A DNA stretch of 64,000 bases from SVTX01 sp045538195 (GTDB lineage: Bacteria > Bacillota > Clostridia > Oscillospirales > CAG-272): positions 1 to 64,000 of the forward strand of contig JAZSRA010000055.1 of assembly GCA_045538195.1 (NCBI GenBank), in the 5' to 3' direction. Position 1 is the stretch's first letter. Every line of letters starts with the position of its first letter. Shown in pieces: positions 17,169 through 26,078 of this stretch. A program made the position numbers and the translations under genes. Below the pieces are notes generated by a model, which worked only from the letters and a program-made list of their open reading frames with translations, made no database searches and was not told the origin of the DNA.

Positions 17169-18542
17169 ATGGAAAAATTCAGAACAGAATACGATTCAAT
17201 GGGTGAAGTTTTAGTCCCCGCGGACAAATATTGGGGAGCGCAGACGCAAAGAAGTCTTGAAAACTTCAAGATCGGCGGCGAGGTGATGCCGCGCGAGATC
17301 ACCCGCGCATTCGGAATACTTAAAAAGGCTGCGACGATGGCAAACAGAGAGCTTTGTCCCGAAAAAATGACCGAGGACAAGCTTTCGGCAATAGAGCAGG
17401 TCTGCGATGAAATAATATCGGGAAGTCTTGACGACCACTTTCCTCTGGTCGTGTGGCAGACGGGAAGCGGAACGCAGTCCAATATGAACGCAAACGAGGT
17501 CATAGCTAACAGAGGAAACGAGCTTGCGGGCAAAAAGCTGCTTCACCCCAATGACGACGTGAATATGTCTCAGTCCTCTAACGACACATTCCCAACAGCG
17601 ATGCATATATCGGCGGTGTTGGAGATAAATAGAAGATTGTTGCCCGAAATCGACGAGCTTGCCGCAACTTTCGCACGCATTGAAGCCGAAAACAGCGACG
17701 TGATCAAGAGTGGAAGGACGCATCTTCAGGATGCCACGCCTATAAAATTCGCCCAAGAGGTCAGCGGATGGAGAGCGATGCTTGAATGTTCAAAGGAGCA
17801 GATAGAGCTGTCTCTGAAGCCGCTTTCGCGCCTTGCCCTCGGAGGCACGGCGGTTGGAACGGGTATTAATGCACCCCAAGGCTTTGGTGAGCTTTCGGCA
17901 AAATATATCAGTCAGCTTACGGGATATGAGTTTGTTACCGAGGAGAACAAATTCCACGCGTTGACAAGCAAGGACGCGCTTGTTTTCGCGCACGGAGCGC
18001 TGAAAGGTCTTGCGGCGAACCTTATGAAGATCGCCAACGATATTCGCTGGCTTGCGTCGGGTCCTCGGTGCGGTCTTGGCGAGATAATCATACCCGAAAA
18101 TGAGCCTGGGTCGTCGATCATGCCCGGAAAGGTCAATCCGACGCAGTGCGAGGCTCTGACGATGGTGGCGGTGCAGGTAATTGCCAACGATACGGCGGTT
18201 GGTATGGCGGCGTCACAGGGGAACTTTGAGCTGAACGTCTTTATGCCGGTGTTGATCTATAATTTTTTGCAGTCGGTCAGATTGCTTTCCGACGGCATCA
18301 GATCGTTCAACAAAAATTGCGCCGTCGGCATCAAGGTCAACGGTGAGAAGATGAAAGAGAATCTTGACCGCTCGCTGATGCTTGTTACGGCGCTTAATCC
18401 TTATATTGGATATGAGAACGCGGCGAAAGTGGCGAAGCTTGCGTATGCCGAGGATATTACACTACGCGAGGCGTGTTTGAAATTAGGATTTTTGACACCT
18501 GAAAAATTCGATGAGGTTTTTAAGCCGGAGAATATGGTGTAA
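17169..18542 (+). CDS. fumC: Class II fumarate hydratase
   Basis: Catalyses reversible hydration of fumarate to (S)-malate without an iron-sulfur cluster. The 457-residue length matches FumC. Seen motifs are GSGTQSNMNANEVIANR (about residues 99-115), SSNDTFPTAMHI, GRTHLQDATPI and the superfamily signature PGSSIMPGKVNPTQCEA near 318-334, which includes the catalytic flexible loop serine. It lies 14 bp before a malic enzyme gene, so fumarate can be carried to malate and then to pyruvate by adjacent enzymes. An alternative family member, aspartase, is less likely given the next gene and the motif GTGINAPQGF. Confidence 0.92.
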   Translation: MEKFRTEYDSMGEVLVPADKYWGAQTQRSLENFKIGGEVMPREITRAFGILKKAATMANRELCPEKMTEDKLSAIEQVCDEIISGSLDDHFPLVVWQTGSGTQSNMNANEVIANRGNELAGKKLLHPNDDVNMSQSSNDTFPTAMHISAVLEINRRLLPEIDELAATFARIEAENSDVIKSGRTHLQDATPIKFAQEVSGWRAMLECSKEQIELSLKPLSRLALGGTAVGTGINAPQGFGELSAKYISQLTGYEFVTEENKFHALTSKDALVFAHGALKGLAANLMKIANDIRWLASGPRCGLGEIIIPENEPGSSIMPGKVNPTQCEALTMVAVQVIANDTAVGMAASQGNFELNVFMPVLIYNFLQSVRLLSDGIRSFNKNCAVGIKVNGEKMKENLDRSLMLVTALNPYIGYENAAKVAKLAYAEDITLREACLKLGFLTPEKFDEVFKPENMV

Positions 18543-18556
18543 AGAGGGAAAATAAA

Positions 18557-19729
18557 ATGTCAATTTCAGAAGAATCGTTAAAAAAGCATTACGAATGGCA
18601 AGGCAAGATAGAAGTAGTGACACGATGCCCTATTGAAAACAGGGAGGATCTTTCGCTGGCGTACACTCCGGGAGTGGCACAGCCATGCCTTGAAATACAG
18701 AAGGATGTAAATAGATCCTACGAGCTGACGAGACGCTCGAATATGGTTGCCGTAGTCACCGACGGAAGTGCGGTCTTGGGCCTTGGAGACATAGGACCCG
18801 AGGCAGGAATGCCGGTAATGGAGGGCAAATGCGCTCTTTTCAAGGCTTTTGCTGACGTAGACGCCTTTCCGCTTTGCATCAAGAGTAAGGACGTCGACGA
18901 GATAGTCAGAACGGTCTATCTGCTTTCGGGCAGCTTTGGCGGCATCAATCTTGAGGATATAAGCGCGCCAAGATGCTTTGAGATCGAAAAAAGGCTCAAG
19001 GAGATCTGCGACATCCCCGTTTTCCACGATGATCAGCACGGCACGGCGATAGTTGTGGGCGCGGCACTTATCAACGCTTTAAAGCTGGTTAAAAAGAATA
19101 TTGCACAGGTCAAGGTGGTCATCAACGGAGCCGGCGCGGCGGGCATTTCCATCGGCAGACACCTGATGAATTTGGGCGTTAAAAACCTCGTTATGGTCGA
19201 CCGATATGGTGCTGTCTACGAGGGAAAAGCTGAAAACAACGAGGCACAGGAGGATATGGCGAGGATCACAAACCGTGGCGGCGAAAAGGGAAGTCTTGCC
19301 GACGTACTTAAAGGTGCGGACGTGTTCGTCGGCGTTTCCGCCCCCGGACTTGTGACTGCCGAAATGGTTAAGACAATGGCAAAGAACGCTATCGTTTTCC
19401 CTATGGCGAACCCCACCCCCGAGATCATGCCCGATCTTGCAAAGGCAGGCGGCGCGAGAGTGGTCGGCACTGGTCGCTCGGATTACCCAAATCAGATAAA
19501 CAACGTGCTTGCCTTTCCGGGAATATTCAGAGGCGCTCTTGATTGCCGCGCCTCGTGCATCAACGAGGAGATGAAGATAGCAACGTCAAATGCTTTGGCA
19601 AGTCTCGTCTCCGATGATGAGCTTTCCGAGGACTACATAATTCCCGCGGCACTTGATAAAAGGGTCGCCTCGGTTGTCGCCGAAGCGGTCATTAAAGCCG
19701 CTCGTGAAACCGGAGTTGCGAGGATTTAA
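18557..19729 (+). CDS. Malic enzyme (malate dehydrogenase, decarboxylating)
   Basis: Oxidatively decarboxylates malate to pyruvate and CO2 with reduction of NAD(P). The 390-residue protein is the short bacterial form. Motifs include SLAYTPGVAQPC, VVTDGSAVLGLGDIGPEAGMPVMEGK (seen as adjoining segments), the metal-binding FHDDQHGTA, and a Rossmann-fold VVINGAGAAGISIG near residue 187. The cofactor is probably NAD but is not certain. Gene order with fumC implies a fumarate-malate-pyruvate route, with pyruvate feeding the ferredoxin oxidoreductase encoded at 22479-26078. Confidence 0.92.
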   Translation: MSISEESLKKHYEWQGKIEVVTRCPIENREDLSLAYTPGVAQPCLEIQKDVNRSYELTRRSNMVAVVTDGSAVLGLGDIGPEAGMPVMEGKCALFKAFADVDAFPLCIKSKDVDEIVRTVYLLSGSFGGINLEDISAPRCFEIEKRLKEICDIPVFHDDQHGTAIVVGAALINALKLVKKNIAQVKVVINGAGAAGISIGRHLMNLGVKNLVMVDRYGAVYEGKAENNEAQEDMARITNRGGEKGSLADVLKGADVFVGVSAPGLVTAEMVKTMAKNAIVFPMANPTPEIMPDLAKAGGARVVGTGRSDYPNQINNVLAFPGIFRGALDCRASCINEEMKIATSNALASLVSDDELSEDYIIPAALDKRVASVVAEAVIKAARETGVARI

Positions 19730-19762
19730 ATGCAAAATTAAAATAAAAGAAGGTAAAAAGAT

Positions 19763-21163
19763 TTGTCTGCGACTAAAAGTGAGTTACAATATAAAAAAAT
19801 GACCGAAACGCCGGTCTGGTTATTGGTCATCTCTCTCGGCATACCCACCACAATAAGTATGCTAATCACAAACATATACAATATGGCGGACACCTATTTC
19901 GTCAGCACGCTTGGCCCCGCGGAGGGCGGCGCGCCGGGAGTAGTGTTCAGCGTTATGGCGATACTGCAAGCCTTTGGATTTATGTTCGGTCACGGAGCGG
20001 GAAGTCACGTCAGCCGACTGCTTGGCGCAAAGGACGAAAAGAAAGCGGGATATTTCCTTACTACGAGCCTCTTGCTCTCAACCTCCTGCGGACTTCTGAT
20101 AATGATATTCGGTCTTATATTCAACGAGCCGCTTATGGATTTTCTCGGAAGCACGAAAGATATATTGCCGCACGCGGTGGAATACGCGAGGTATATTTTT
20201 ATAGCCGCGCCCGCAATGACGGCGTCCTGCGTCTTCAATAACGTCCTGCGTTACGAGGGCAAGGCGACCTTCGCGATGATAGGTCTCACGTCTGGCGGAG
20301 TTCTTAACATACTGCTTGACTACGTGTTCGTAATGCAACTTGGCAAAGGAACCGCGGGAGCGGGACTTGCTACGGCTATCTCGCAGTATATAGGCCTTGT
20401 GATCCTTGTGATACCGTTCTTGGCGGGAAAAACTCAGAGCAAGATAAGATTTACGCGCGGATTTATCGGCTGGCGTATAATCTGGGATATCGTATCGACG
20501 GGATTCCCCAGCTTTATCCGTCAGGGACTTGGAAGCATATCCACCGCAATGCTCAACACTCAGGCGAGAGCCATCGGGGATACGGCGGCGGTCACGGCGA
20601 TGGGCTACGTTTCCAAAACGGTTCAGTTTATCTTCTGCGTAGGACTTGGCATAGGTCAGGGCTTCCAGCCTCTCTCGGCATTTAATTACGGCGCTAAAAA
20701 GTATAGCCGTGTCAAAAAGGGTAGCTACGTTACCATGATCTTCGGTCTCGTGCTTATAGGCGTTCTTTCGGCGCTCTGTTTCATTTTTGCCCCCGCTATT
20801 ATAGGACTTTTCAACTCCACCAAAGACCCCTTGATCACAGACATCGGAGCTGTGGCTCTCCGCATAAATTGCTCGGTGCTTTGGGTACTGCCGTTTACGG
20901 TGGTCGGAAATATGATGTTCCAGAGCATCGGAAAAAGAGTGCCTGCGATCCTTCTGTCGGCACTTCAAAACGGAGTTGCGTTTATTCCCGCGATCTATAT
21001 TCTGCCGTTCGTCTGCGAAAAGCTGTTTGAAAGCCCGCTTCTCGGACTTGAAATTGCTCAGCCCGTGGCATACGTTATCACTGCAGCGATAACCCTGCCC
21101 GTGACGCTGATATTCCTTCGCAAGCTGCCGCCCGACGGAACTGAAATAAAAAAGAAATTATAA
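19763..21163 (+). CDS. MATE family efflux transporter (first of two)
   Basis: A 466-residue integral membrane protein with about twelve membrane segments, typical of the multidrug and toxic compound extrusion family, which exports organic cations or metabolites using Na+ or H+ gradients. Family motifs include NIYNMADTYFVSTLGPAEGGAPG near the first helices and QGFQPLSAFNYGA in the second half. The best start is TTG at 19763, 6-8 bp after AGAAGG; an internal ATG at 19799 is possible but lacks a ribosome site. It begins 34 bp after the malic enzyme gene. Substrate unknown; the DinF/NorM-like subgroup is likely. Confidence 0.9.
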   Translation: MSATKSELQYKKMTETPVWLLVISLGIPTTISMLITNIYNMADTYFVSTLGPAEGGAPGVVFSVMAILQAFGFMFGHGAGSHVSRLLGAKDEKKAGYFLTTSLLLSTSCGLLIMIFGLIFNEPLMDFLGSTKDILPHAVEYARYIFIAAPAMTASCVFNNVLRYEGKATFAMIGLTSGGVLNILLDYVFVMQLGKGTAGAGLATAISQYIGLVILVIPFLAGKTQSKIRFTRGFIGWRIIWDIVSTGFPSFIRQGLGSISTAMLNTQARAIGDTAAVTAMGYVSKTVQFIFCVGLGIGQGFQPLSAFNYGAKKYSRVKKGSYVTMIFGLVLIGVLSALCFIFAPAIIGLFNSTKDPLITDIGAVALRINCSVLWVLPFTVVGNMMFQSIGKRVPAILLSALQNGVAFIPAIYILPFVCEKLFESPLLGLEIAQPVAYVITAAITLPVTLIFLRKLPPDGTEIKKKL

Positions 21164-21183
21164 AAGTAAAATCGAGGTATAAT

Positions 21184-21786
21184 ATGAAAACTTACGAAAT
21201 AAAGAAAATGACCGCTCCTGCAGATTGGTCGGACAAGCCGATAATAAATATTGATACTTCCTATCTTGACACTCCCGACACCGTGAAGGCTTGGGCGCAG
21301 ATAGCTTACGACAACGAGGCGCTTCTGGTTCGTCTCTGGACCGAGGAATATCAGCACAGAGCGACCGAAACAGGCCCAGTTGGCGCGCCGTACGAGGACT
21401 GCTGTCTTGAATTTTTCTTCTGCCCTATGGAAGGAGACCCCAGATATTTCAACTTTGAAAACAACGCTATCGGTTGTTGCTATCTCGGTTTTGGAAGCGG
21501 ACTTTCAGATCTTGTGCGCCTTGTTCCCGATACCGACGAGGATATTTTTGAGCGAAAGGTAACGAAATTTGACGGCGGCTGGCAGATCAGCTACAAGTTC
21601 CCCTATTCCTTTATAAAGAGATTTTTCCCCGATTTTATGGTCTATGAGGGTAAAAAGATCCGCGCGAACTGCTTCAAGTGCGCCGATCTGACAGAGCCTC
21701 CCCACTACCTCTCATGGAGCGCAGTTCCCACAGAGAACTTTACCTTCCACCGCCCCGATTGCTTCGGAGAGATGGTGTTTAGATAA
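21184..21786 (+). CDS. CBM9-like carbohydrate-binding domain protein
   Basis: A 200-residue protein resembling the family 9 carbohydrate-binding-like proteins common in Clostridia and Bacteroidota. The seen pattern is PDTVKAWAQIAYDNEALLVRLWTEE followed by DCCLEFFFCP, FNFENNAIG and FPYSFIKRFFP, typical of the beta-sandwich with an aromatic pocket. No signal peptide is present, which is usual for this group and leaves its role unclear. It lies 20 bp after the MATE gene and probably ends that transcript. Function as a sugar-binding or sensing protein is inferred only. Confidence 0.75.
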   Translation: MKTYEIKKMTAPADWSDKPIINIDTSYLDTPDTVKAWAQIAYDNEALLVRLWTEEYQHRATETGPVGAPYEDCCLEFFFCPMEGDPRYFNFENNAIGCCYLGFGSGLSDLVRLVPDTDEDIFERKVTKFDGGWQISYKFPYSFIKRFFPDFMVYEGKKIRANCFKCADLTEPPHYLSWSAVPTENFTFHRPDCFGEMVFR

Positions 21787-21887
21787 TGGTGTTTAATATT
21801 TGAGTTGTATTGTTAAACAAAAAATGATAGCTTATAACTGCGTTCTTCGGAAGGTGTTTTTATTATATTATTTTTTCGCCAAAGAGC
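21787..21887. other. Intergenic spacer before RNA/peptide unit B
   Basis: About 100 AT-rich bases between the CBM9-like gene and the promoter of unit B. I see no gene or convincing terminator here. Confidence 0.5.
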
Positions 21888-21916
21888 TTGATGTTTTGTA
21901 AATTTTGTGATATAAT
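21888..21916 (+). promoter_or_regulatory. Sigma-A promoter of RNA/peptide unit B
   Basis: -35 TTGATG (21888-21893), 17-bp spacer ending GTGA, and -10 TATAAT (21911-21916). The predicted start coincides with the first base of RNA stem P1, as in unit A. Confidence 0.8.
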
Positions 21917-21920
21917 ATAT

Positions 21921-22137
21921 ATGCTACACAAAACCGAATAACTTTGAGGGATGACGGTCTTTCTATAATATAGAGGGGATATTGTACCTTTTTTTGACAT
22001 GCGACTTTTGAATTTGGTAAAAGCGCCAATTCCAACAGGTCGTATGTCGGATACCATTATCCCGTTCATCTGGTTTTGTGTAGCAGCAATCGGAGTTGGC
22101 GTTTTTCGGTGCGTAGCTTCGGTTACGCACCTTTTTT
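21921..22137 (+). ncRNA. Structured leader RNA of Cys-rich peptide unit, copy B
   Basis: Plus-strand copy. P1 pairs 21922-21935 with 22072-22085 as 14 perfect pairs (TGCTACACAAAACC with GGTTTTGTGTAGCA). P2 pairs 21996-22007 (GACATGCGACTT) with 22037-22048 (AGGTCGTATGTC), including G-U pairs. P3 pairs GAATTTGG with CCAATTC and presents the loop GGTAAAA (22016-22022). After P1 comes the conserved GCAATCGG and then a terminator hairpin at 22108-22131 with a CTTCGG cap and a six-T tract. The Cys-rich ORF starts 20 bp after the T tract. Confidence 0.75.
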
Positions 22138-22157
22138 ATGCTAACGGGGGAATTTAT

Positions 22158-22343
22158 ATGAGCAAGAATATTCAAAAAAATATAATTGATATTACCGGTG
22201 TAGAACTTACGCCCGGAGATCCTGCCACTTGCCTTGGCAACGGAGAGAGGGGCTTTGAGTGTTGTTGCGATGAGTGCGACTACTTTTTGTCTTGTTTCCC
22301 CGAATTTGTTCCACAAGGTAAAGAAAAAAACATTAATAAATAG
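22158..22343 (+). CDS. Small Cys-rich protein (61 aa), copy B
   Basis: Homologue of the 12241-12432 product, with the same start MSKNI and the shared core IDITGVELTPG / PATCLGNGE / GFECCCDEC / FL-x-C. All six cysteines are conserved and differences are conservative (E/D, K/R), implying selection on the protein. The ATG at 22158 follows ACGGGGGAATTT, a purine-rich ribosome site. It lies downstream of RNA copy B and its terminator. The proteins lack a signal sequence and no processing or radical-SAM enzyme is adjacent, so a peptide natural product cannot be claimed. A metal- or thiol-linked role is a guess from cysteine content. Confidence 0.78.
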   Translation: MSKNIQKNIIDITGVELTPGDPATCLGNGERGFECCCDECDYFLSCFPEFVPQGKEKNINK

Positions 22344-22354
22344 CTGCATTATAA

Positions 22355-22467
22355 AAAGTCCTTTCCGTAGAAGAAAGGACTTCATTTTTATACTAACTTA
22401 TTTTTAAAAAGTTTTTGGAGAGGGGTTCGGGGAGAACCCTTTTTTTCAAAAAGGTTCTCCCCGAAGT
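22355..22467. terminator. Two hairpins between Cys-rich ORF B and nifJ
   Basis: The first (22355-22381) pairs AGTCCTTTC with GAAAGGACT and is followed by a T-rich stretch, a plus-strand terminator for unit B. The second is a long inverted repeat at about 22411-22467 pairing GGGGAGAACC with GGTTCTCCCC around CTTTTTTTCAAAAA; it sits just after the nifJ stop codon and probably terminates nifJ on the minus strand. The second belongs to a class of long gene-end palindromes seen several times in this window. Confidence 0.7.
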
Positions 22468-22478
22468 TCTATCAAAAA

Positions 22479-25400
22479 TCACTCATACAGCTTGCCCATT
22501 TTCTGGAGTCTGTCGTACTTAGCTTTAGCGTTTGCTTCAGCCTTAGCGAAGAGAGCAGCAGCTCTTTCGGGGTTGGACTGTGCAAGACGAGCGTAACGGG
22601 TCTCGCTCTTAATGAAGTCTACGTAGTTACCGGTAGGCTCCTTAGAGTCGATGATCAGCTTGTTAGACTCGAGAGTGGGGTTGTATCTGAACGTCTGCCA
22701 GTAGCCTGCCTCAACTGCCTTCTTCATTTCGAGCTGGCAGTTCTGCATGCCGCCCTTAACACCGTGCATCTCACAAGGAGCGTAACCGATGATAAGAGAA
22801 GGACCGTTATATGCCTCAGCCTCGGTAAGAGCCTTGAGGAGCTGGTTCATATCGTAGCCCATAGCAACCTGAGCGGTGTAAACGTAGCCGTAGGACATAG
22901 CGATCTCTGCAAGATTCTTCTTGCCGATTGCCTTACCTGCTGCTGCGAACTGAGCAACCTGACCGATGTTGGAAGCCTTGGAAGCCTGTCCACCGGTGTT
23001 GGAGTAAACCTCGGTATCGAATACGAAGATGTTTACGTTCTCGCCGGAAGCAAGTACGTGGTCAAGACCGCCGAAGCCGATATCGTATGCCCAACCGTCA
23101 CCACCGAAGATCCACATGGACTTCTTGTTGAGGTAGTTCTTTTCAGCGAGAACAGCGGGAGCAACAGGGCAGCCTGCCTCTGCAGCCTTCTCAAGCTCAA
23201 CGATAAGAGCCTTGGTAGCCTTCTCGTTAGCGGCGCCGTCGTCGAGAGTAGCGAGGTACTCGTCAGCAGCAGCCTTGAACTCAGCGCTTGCCTTGTCGGA
23301 AGCAGCCATTTCCTTAACCTGAGCGATAAGTCTCTCGCGGATAGCCTTCTGACCGAGGTACATACCGAGACCGTGTTCTGCGTTGTCCTCAAAGAGGGAG
23401 TTAGCCCAAGCGGGACCTCTGCCTGACTCCTTGTTTACAGTGTAAGGAGTAGAGGGAGCGGAGCCACCCCAGATGGAAGAACAACCGGTAGCGTTGGAGA
23501 TATACATTCTCTCACCGAAGAGCTGTGTTACGAGACGAGCGTAAGAGGTCTCGGCACAACCTGCGCAAGAGCCGGAGAATTCAAGCAGGGGCTGCTTGAA
23601 CTGCGAACCCTTAACAGTGGTGTTGATGATCTCAGGCTTTTCTGCTACGTTAGCAACAGCGTAATCGAATGCTGCCTGCTGGTCTGCCTGAGTTGCCTGA
23701 GGAACCATACGGAGAGCGTAAGCCGAAGCATCAGCCTTTTCACCTGCGGCAGCAGCCTTCTTGTCTGCATTTGCGTTAACGGGACAAGCCTTTACGCAGA
23801 GGGTACAACCCATACAGTCAAGGGGAGAAACAGCCATGGTGAACTTGTAGTTGGTCTTGATAACGGGCTTCGCGCAGAACTTGGTGGATTCGGGAGCCTG
23901 AGCAGCCTCCTCCTCGGTCATAGCGAAGGGACGGATAGTTGCGTGAGGACATACGAAAGCACAGCTGTTACACTGAATGCACTTGTCGGGATTCCACTCG
24001 GGAACCATAACGGCAACGCCTCTCTTTTCGTAAGCGGCAGAACCCTGAGGGAACTGACCGTCAACGTATGCTTCGAATGCGGAAACAGGGAGACTGTCAC
24101 CCTTCATAGAGTTGGTGGGGTTAACAACGTTGTTAACGAAATCAACGAGGTCAGCACGATTACCGGTTACGAGAGCTGCGGGAGCGTCTGCTTCGCAGTT
24201 AGCCCAATCAGCGGGAACGTCTACCTTAACGAAAGCGTCAGCGCCTGCGTCGATAGCGGCATAGTTGAGGTCAACCATAGCCTGTCCCTTCTTGATGTAG
24301 GACTTGTATGCCATCTTCTTCATGTACTCGATAGCTTCCTTGGCGGGAAGGATCTTTGCAAGCGCGAAGAATGCGGACTGAAGAATGGTGTTCTTAACCT
24401 TAGCGTTACCGATCTGCTTGATAGCAAGGCTGGTAGCGTCGATGGTGTAGAAGTTTACGTTGTTCTTTGCAAGGTACTGCTTAACAGCTGCGGGAAGGTG
24501 AGCGGAAAGCTCCTCTACGCCGTTCCACTGGCAGTCAAGAAGGAATGTACCGCCGGGCTTAACGTCGGAAACCATGTCGTACTTCTTGAGGTATGCCTGG
24601 TTGTGGCAAGCTACGAAGTCAGCCTTGTTGATGTAGTAAGGAGACTTGATGGGGGAGTCACCGAAACGAAGGTGAGAAATGGTGATACCGCCGGTCTTCT
24701 TGGAGTCATACTGGAAATATGCCTGGATATACTTGTCGGTGTGGTCACCGATGATCTTGATGGAGTTCTTGTTAGCACCAACGGTACCGTCTCCGCCGAG
24801 ACCCCAGAACTTGCAAGCGATAGTGCCGGCAGGAGCGGTGTCGGGAGCAGGCTTCTCGTCGAGAGAAAGACCGGTAACGTCATCTACGATACCAATGGTA
24901 AAGTTAGCCTTGGGAGCCTCTGCCGCAAGATTCTCGTAAACTGCGAAAATGGATGCGGGAGTGGTGTCCTTGGAACCAAGTCCGTAACGGCCGCCAACGA
25001 CCTTGATGTCGCCTCTGTTCTGAGTAGCGAGAGAGGTAACAACGTCGAGGTAGAGAGGCTCACCGAGAGAGCCGGGTTCCTTGGATCTGTCGAGAACCGT
25101 GATCTTCTTAACTGTTGCGGGGATAGCAGCAGCGAGCTTGTCCGCGCAGAAAGGACGGTAAAGTCTAAACTTAACGAGACCGACCTTTTCACCGTTTGCG
25201 TTCATGTAGTCGATAACTTCCTCAATAACGTCGCAAACAGAACCCATAGCAACGATTACTCTCTCTGCGTCGGGAGCGCCGTAGTAGTTGAAGAGCTGGT
25301 AGTTGGTACCGATCTTCTCGTTTACCTTACCCATGTATTCCTCAACGATAGCGGGAAGAGCATCGTAGTACTTGTTACAAGCCTCTCTGTTCTGGAAGAA

Positions 25401-26078
25401 GATATCGCCGTTCTGAGCGGTACCGCGGAGAGCGGGCTTGTTAGGATTGAGAGCGTGAGCGCGGAAAGCTGCAACAGCGTCCTTGTCAAGCATCTCCTCG
25501 AGGTCAGCGTAGTCCCAAGCCTCGATCTTCTGGATCTCGTGAGAAGTACGGAAGCCGTCGAAGAAGTTAAGGAAGGGAACTCTGCCCTTGATAGCAGAAA
25601 GGTGAGCAACCGCACCGAGGTCCATAACCTCCTGGGGGTTGGTGTCAGCCAGCATAGCGAAACCTGTCTGACGGCAAGCGTAAACGTCGGAGTGGTCGCC
25701 GAAGATGTTCAGCGCGTGGGACGCTACGCAACGAGCGGAAACGTGGAATACACCGGGAAGAAGCTCACCGGCGATCTTATACATGTTGGGGGTCATCAGA
25801 AGAAGACCCTGAGAAGCGGTATAAGTGGTGGTGAGAGCGCCGGATGCGAGAGAACCGTGAACGGTACCTGCCGCGCCTGCCTCGGACTCCATTTCAATAA
25901 CGTTAACGGTAGTTCCAAAAACGTTTTTGAGACCCTGAGCTGCCCACTGATCGGTGTAGTCAGCCATAGGGCTGGAAGGTGTGATGGGGTAGATACCCGC
26001 AACTTCTGTGAAAGCGTAGCTTACGTGGGCGGCAGCCTGGTTACCGTCCATGGAAAGCTTTTTTCTTTCGATTGCCAT
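22479..26078 (-). CDS. nifJ: Pyruvate:ferredoxin (flavodoxin) oxidoreductase
   Basis: Single-chain PFOR converting pyruvate and CoA to acetyl-CoA, CO2 and reduced ferredoxin; the central fermentative enzyme of strict anaerobes. The 1199-residue length is standard. It starts at the ATG at 26078 behind CAGGAGGTATTG (a longer upstream reading has no ribosome site). Domain I contains YPITPSSPMADY. Two 4Fe-4S ferredoxin motifs are seen, CIQCNSCAFVCPHA and CMGCTLCVKACPVNA. The third cluster/TPP region shows SGSCAGCAETSY and the TPP motif GGDGWAYDIGFGGLDHVLASG in the C-terminal part. Codon use is strongly biased, consistent with high expression. Confidence 0.97.
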   Translation of the reverse strand: MAIERKKLSMDGNQAAAHVSYAFTEVAGIYPITPSSPMADYTDQWAAQGLKNVFGTTVNVIEMESEAGAAGTVHGSLASGALTTTYTASQGLLLMTPNMYKIAGELLPGVFHVSARCVASHALNIFGDHSDVYACRQTGFAMLADTNPQEVMDLGAVAHLSAIKGRVPFLNFFDGFRTSHEIQKIEAWDYADLEEMLDKDAVAAFRAHALNPNKPALRGTAQNGDIFFQNREACNKYYDALPAIVEEYMGKVNEKIGTNYQLFNYYGAPDAERVIVAMGSVCDVIEEVIDYMNANGEKVGLVKFRLYRPFCADKLAAAIPATVKKITVLDRSKEPGSLGEPLYLDVVTSLATQNRGDIKVVGGRYGLGSKDTTPASIFAVYENLAAEAPKANFTIGIVDDVTGLSLDEKPAPDTAPAGTIACKFWGLGGDGTVGANKNSIKIIGDHTDKYIQAYFQYDSKKTGGITISHLRFGDSPIKSPYYINKADFVACHNQAYLKKYDMVSDVKPGGTFLLDCQWNGVEELSAHLPAAVKQYLAKNNVNFYTIDATSLAIKQIGNAKVKNTILQSAFFALAKILPAKEAIEYMKKMAYKSYIKKGQAMVDLNYAAIDAGADAFVKVDVPADWANCEADAPAALVTGNRADLVDFVNNVVNPTNSMKGDSLPVSAFEAYVDGQFPQGSAAYEKRGVAVMVPEWNPDKCIQCNSCAFVCPHATIRPFAMTEEEAAQAPESTKFCAKPVIKTNYKFTMAVSPLDCMGCTLCVKACPVNANADKKAAAAGEKADASAYALRMVPQATQADQQAAFDYAVANVAEKPEIINTTVKGSQFKQPLLEFSGSCAGCAETSYARLVTQLFGERMYISNATGCSSIWGGSAPSTPYTVNKESGRGPAWANSLFEDNAEHGLGMYLGQKAIRERLIAQVKEMAASDKASAEFKAAADEYLATLDDGAANEKATKALIVELEKAAEAGCPVAPAVLAEKNYLNKKSMWIFGGDGWAYDIGFGGLDHVLASGENVNIFVFDTEVYSNTGGQASKASNIGQVAQFAAAGKAIGKKNLAEIAMSYGYVYTAQVAMGYDMNQLLKALTEAEAYNGPSLIIGYAPCEMHGVKGGMQNCQLEMKKAVEAGYWQTFRYNPTLESNKLIIDSKEPTGNYVDFIKSETRYARLAQSNPERAAALFAKAEANAKAKYDRLQKMGKLYE

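Noticed and set aside
21921..22137. Retron msr-msd or T-box leader
   Set aside because: There is no reverse transcriptase nearby, and no T-box sequence or specifier structure is present; the terminator plus small ORF fits a different leader type.
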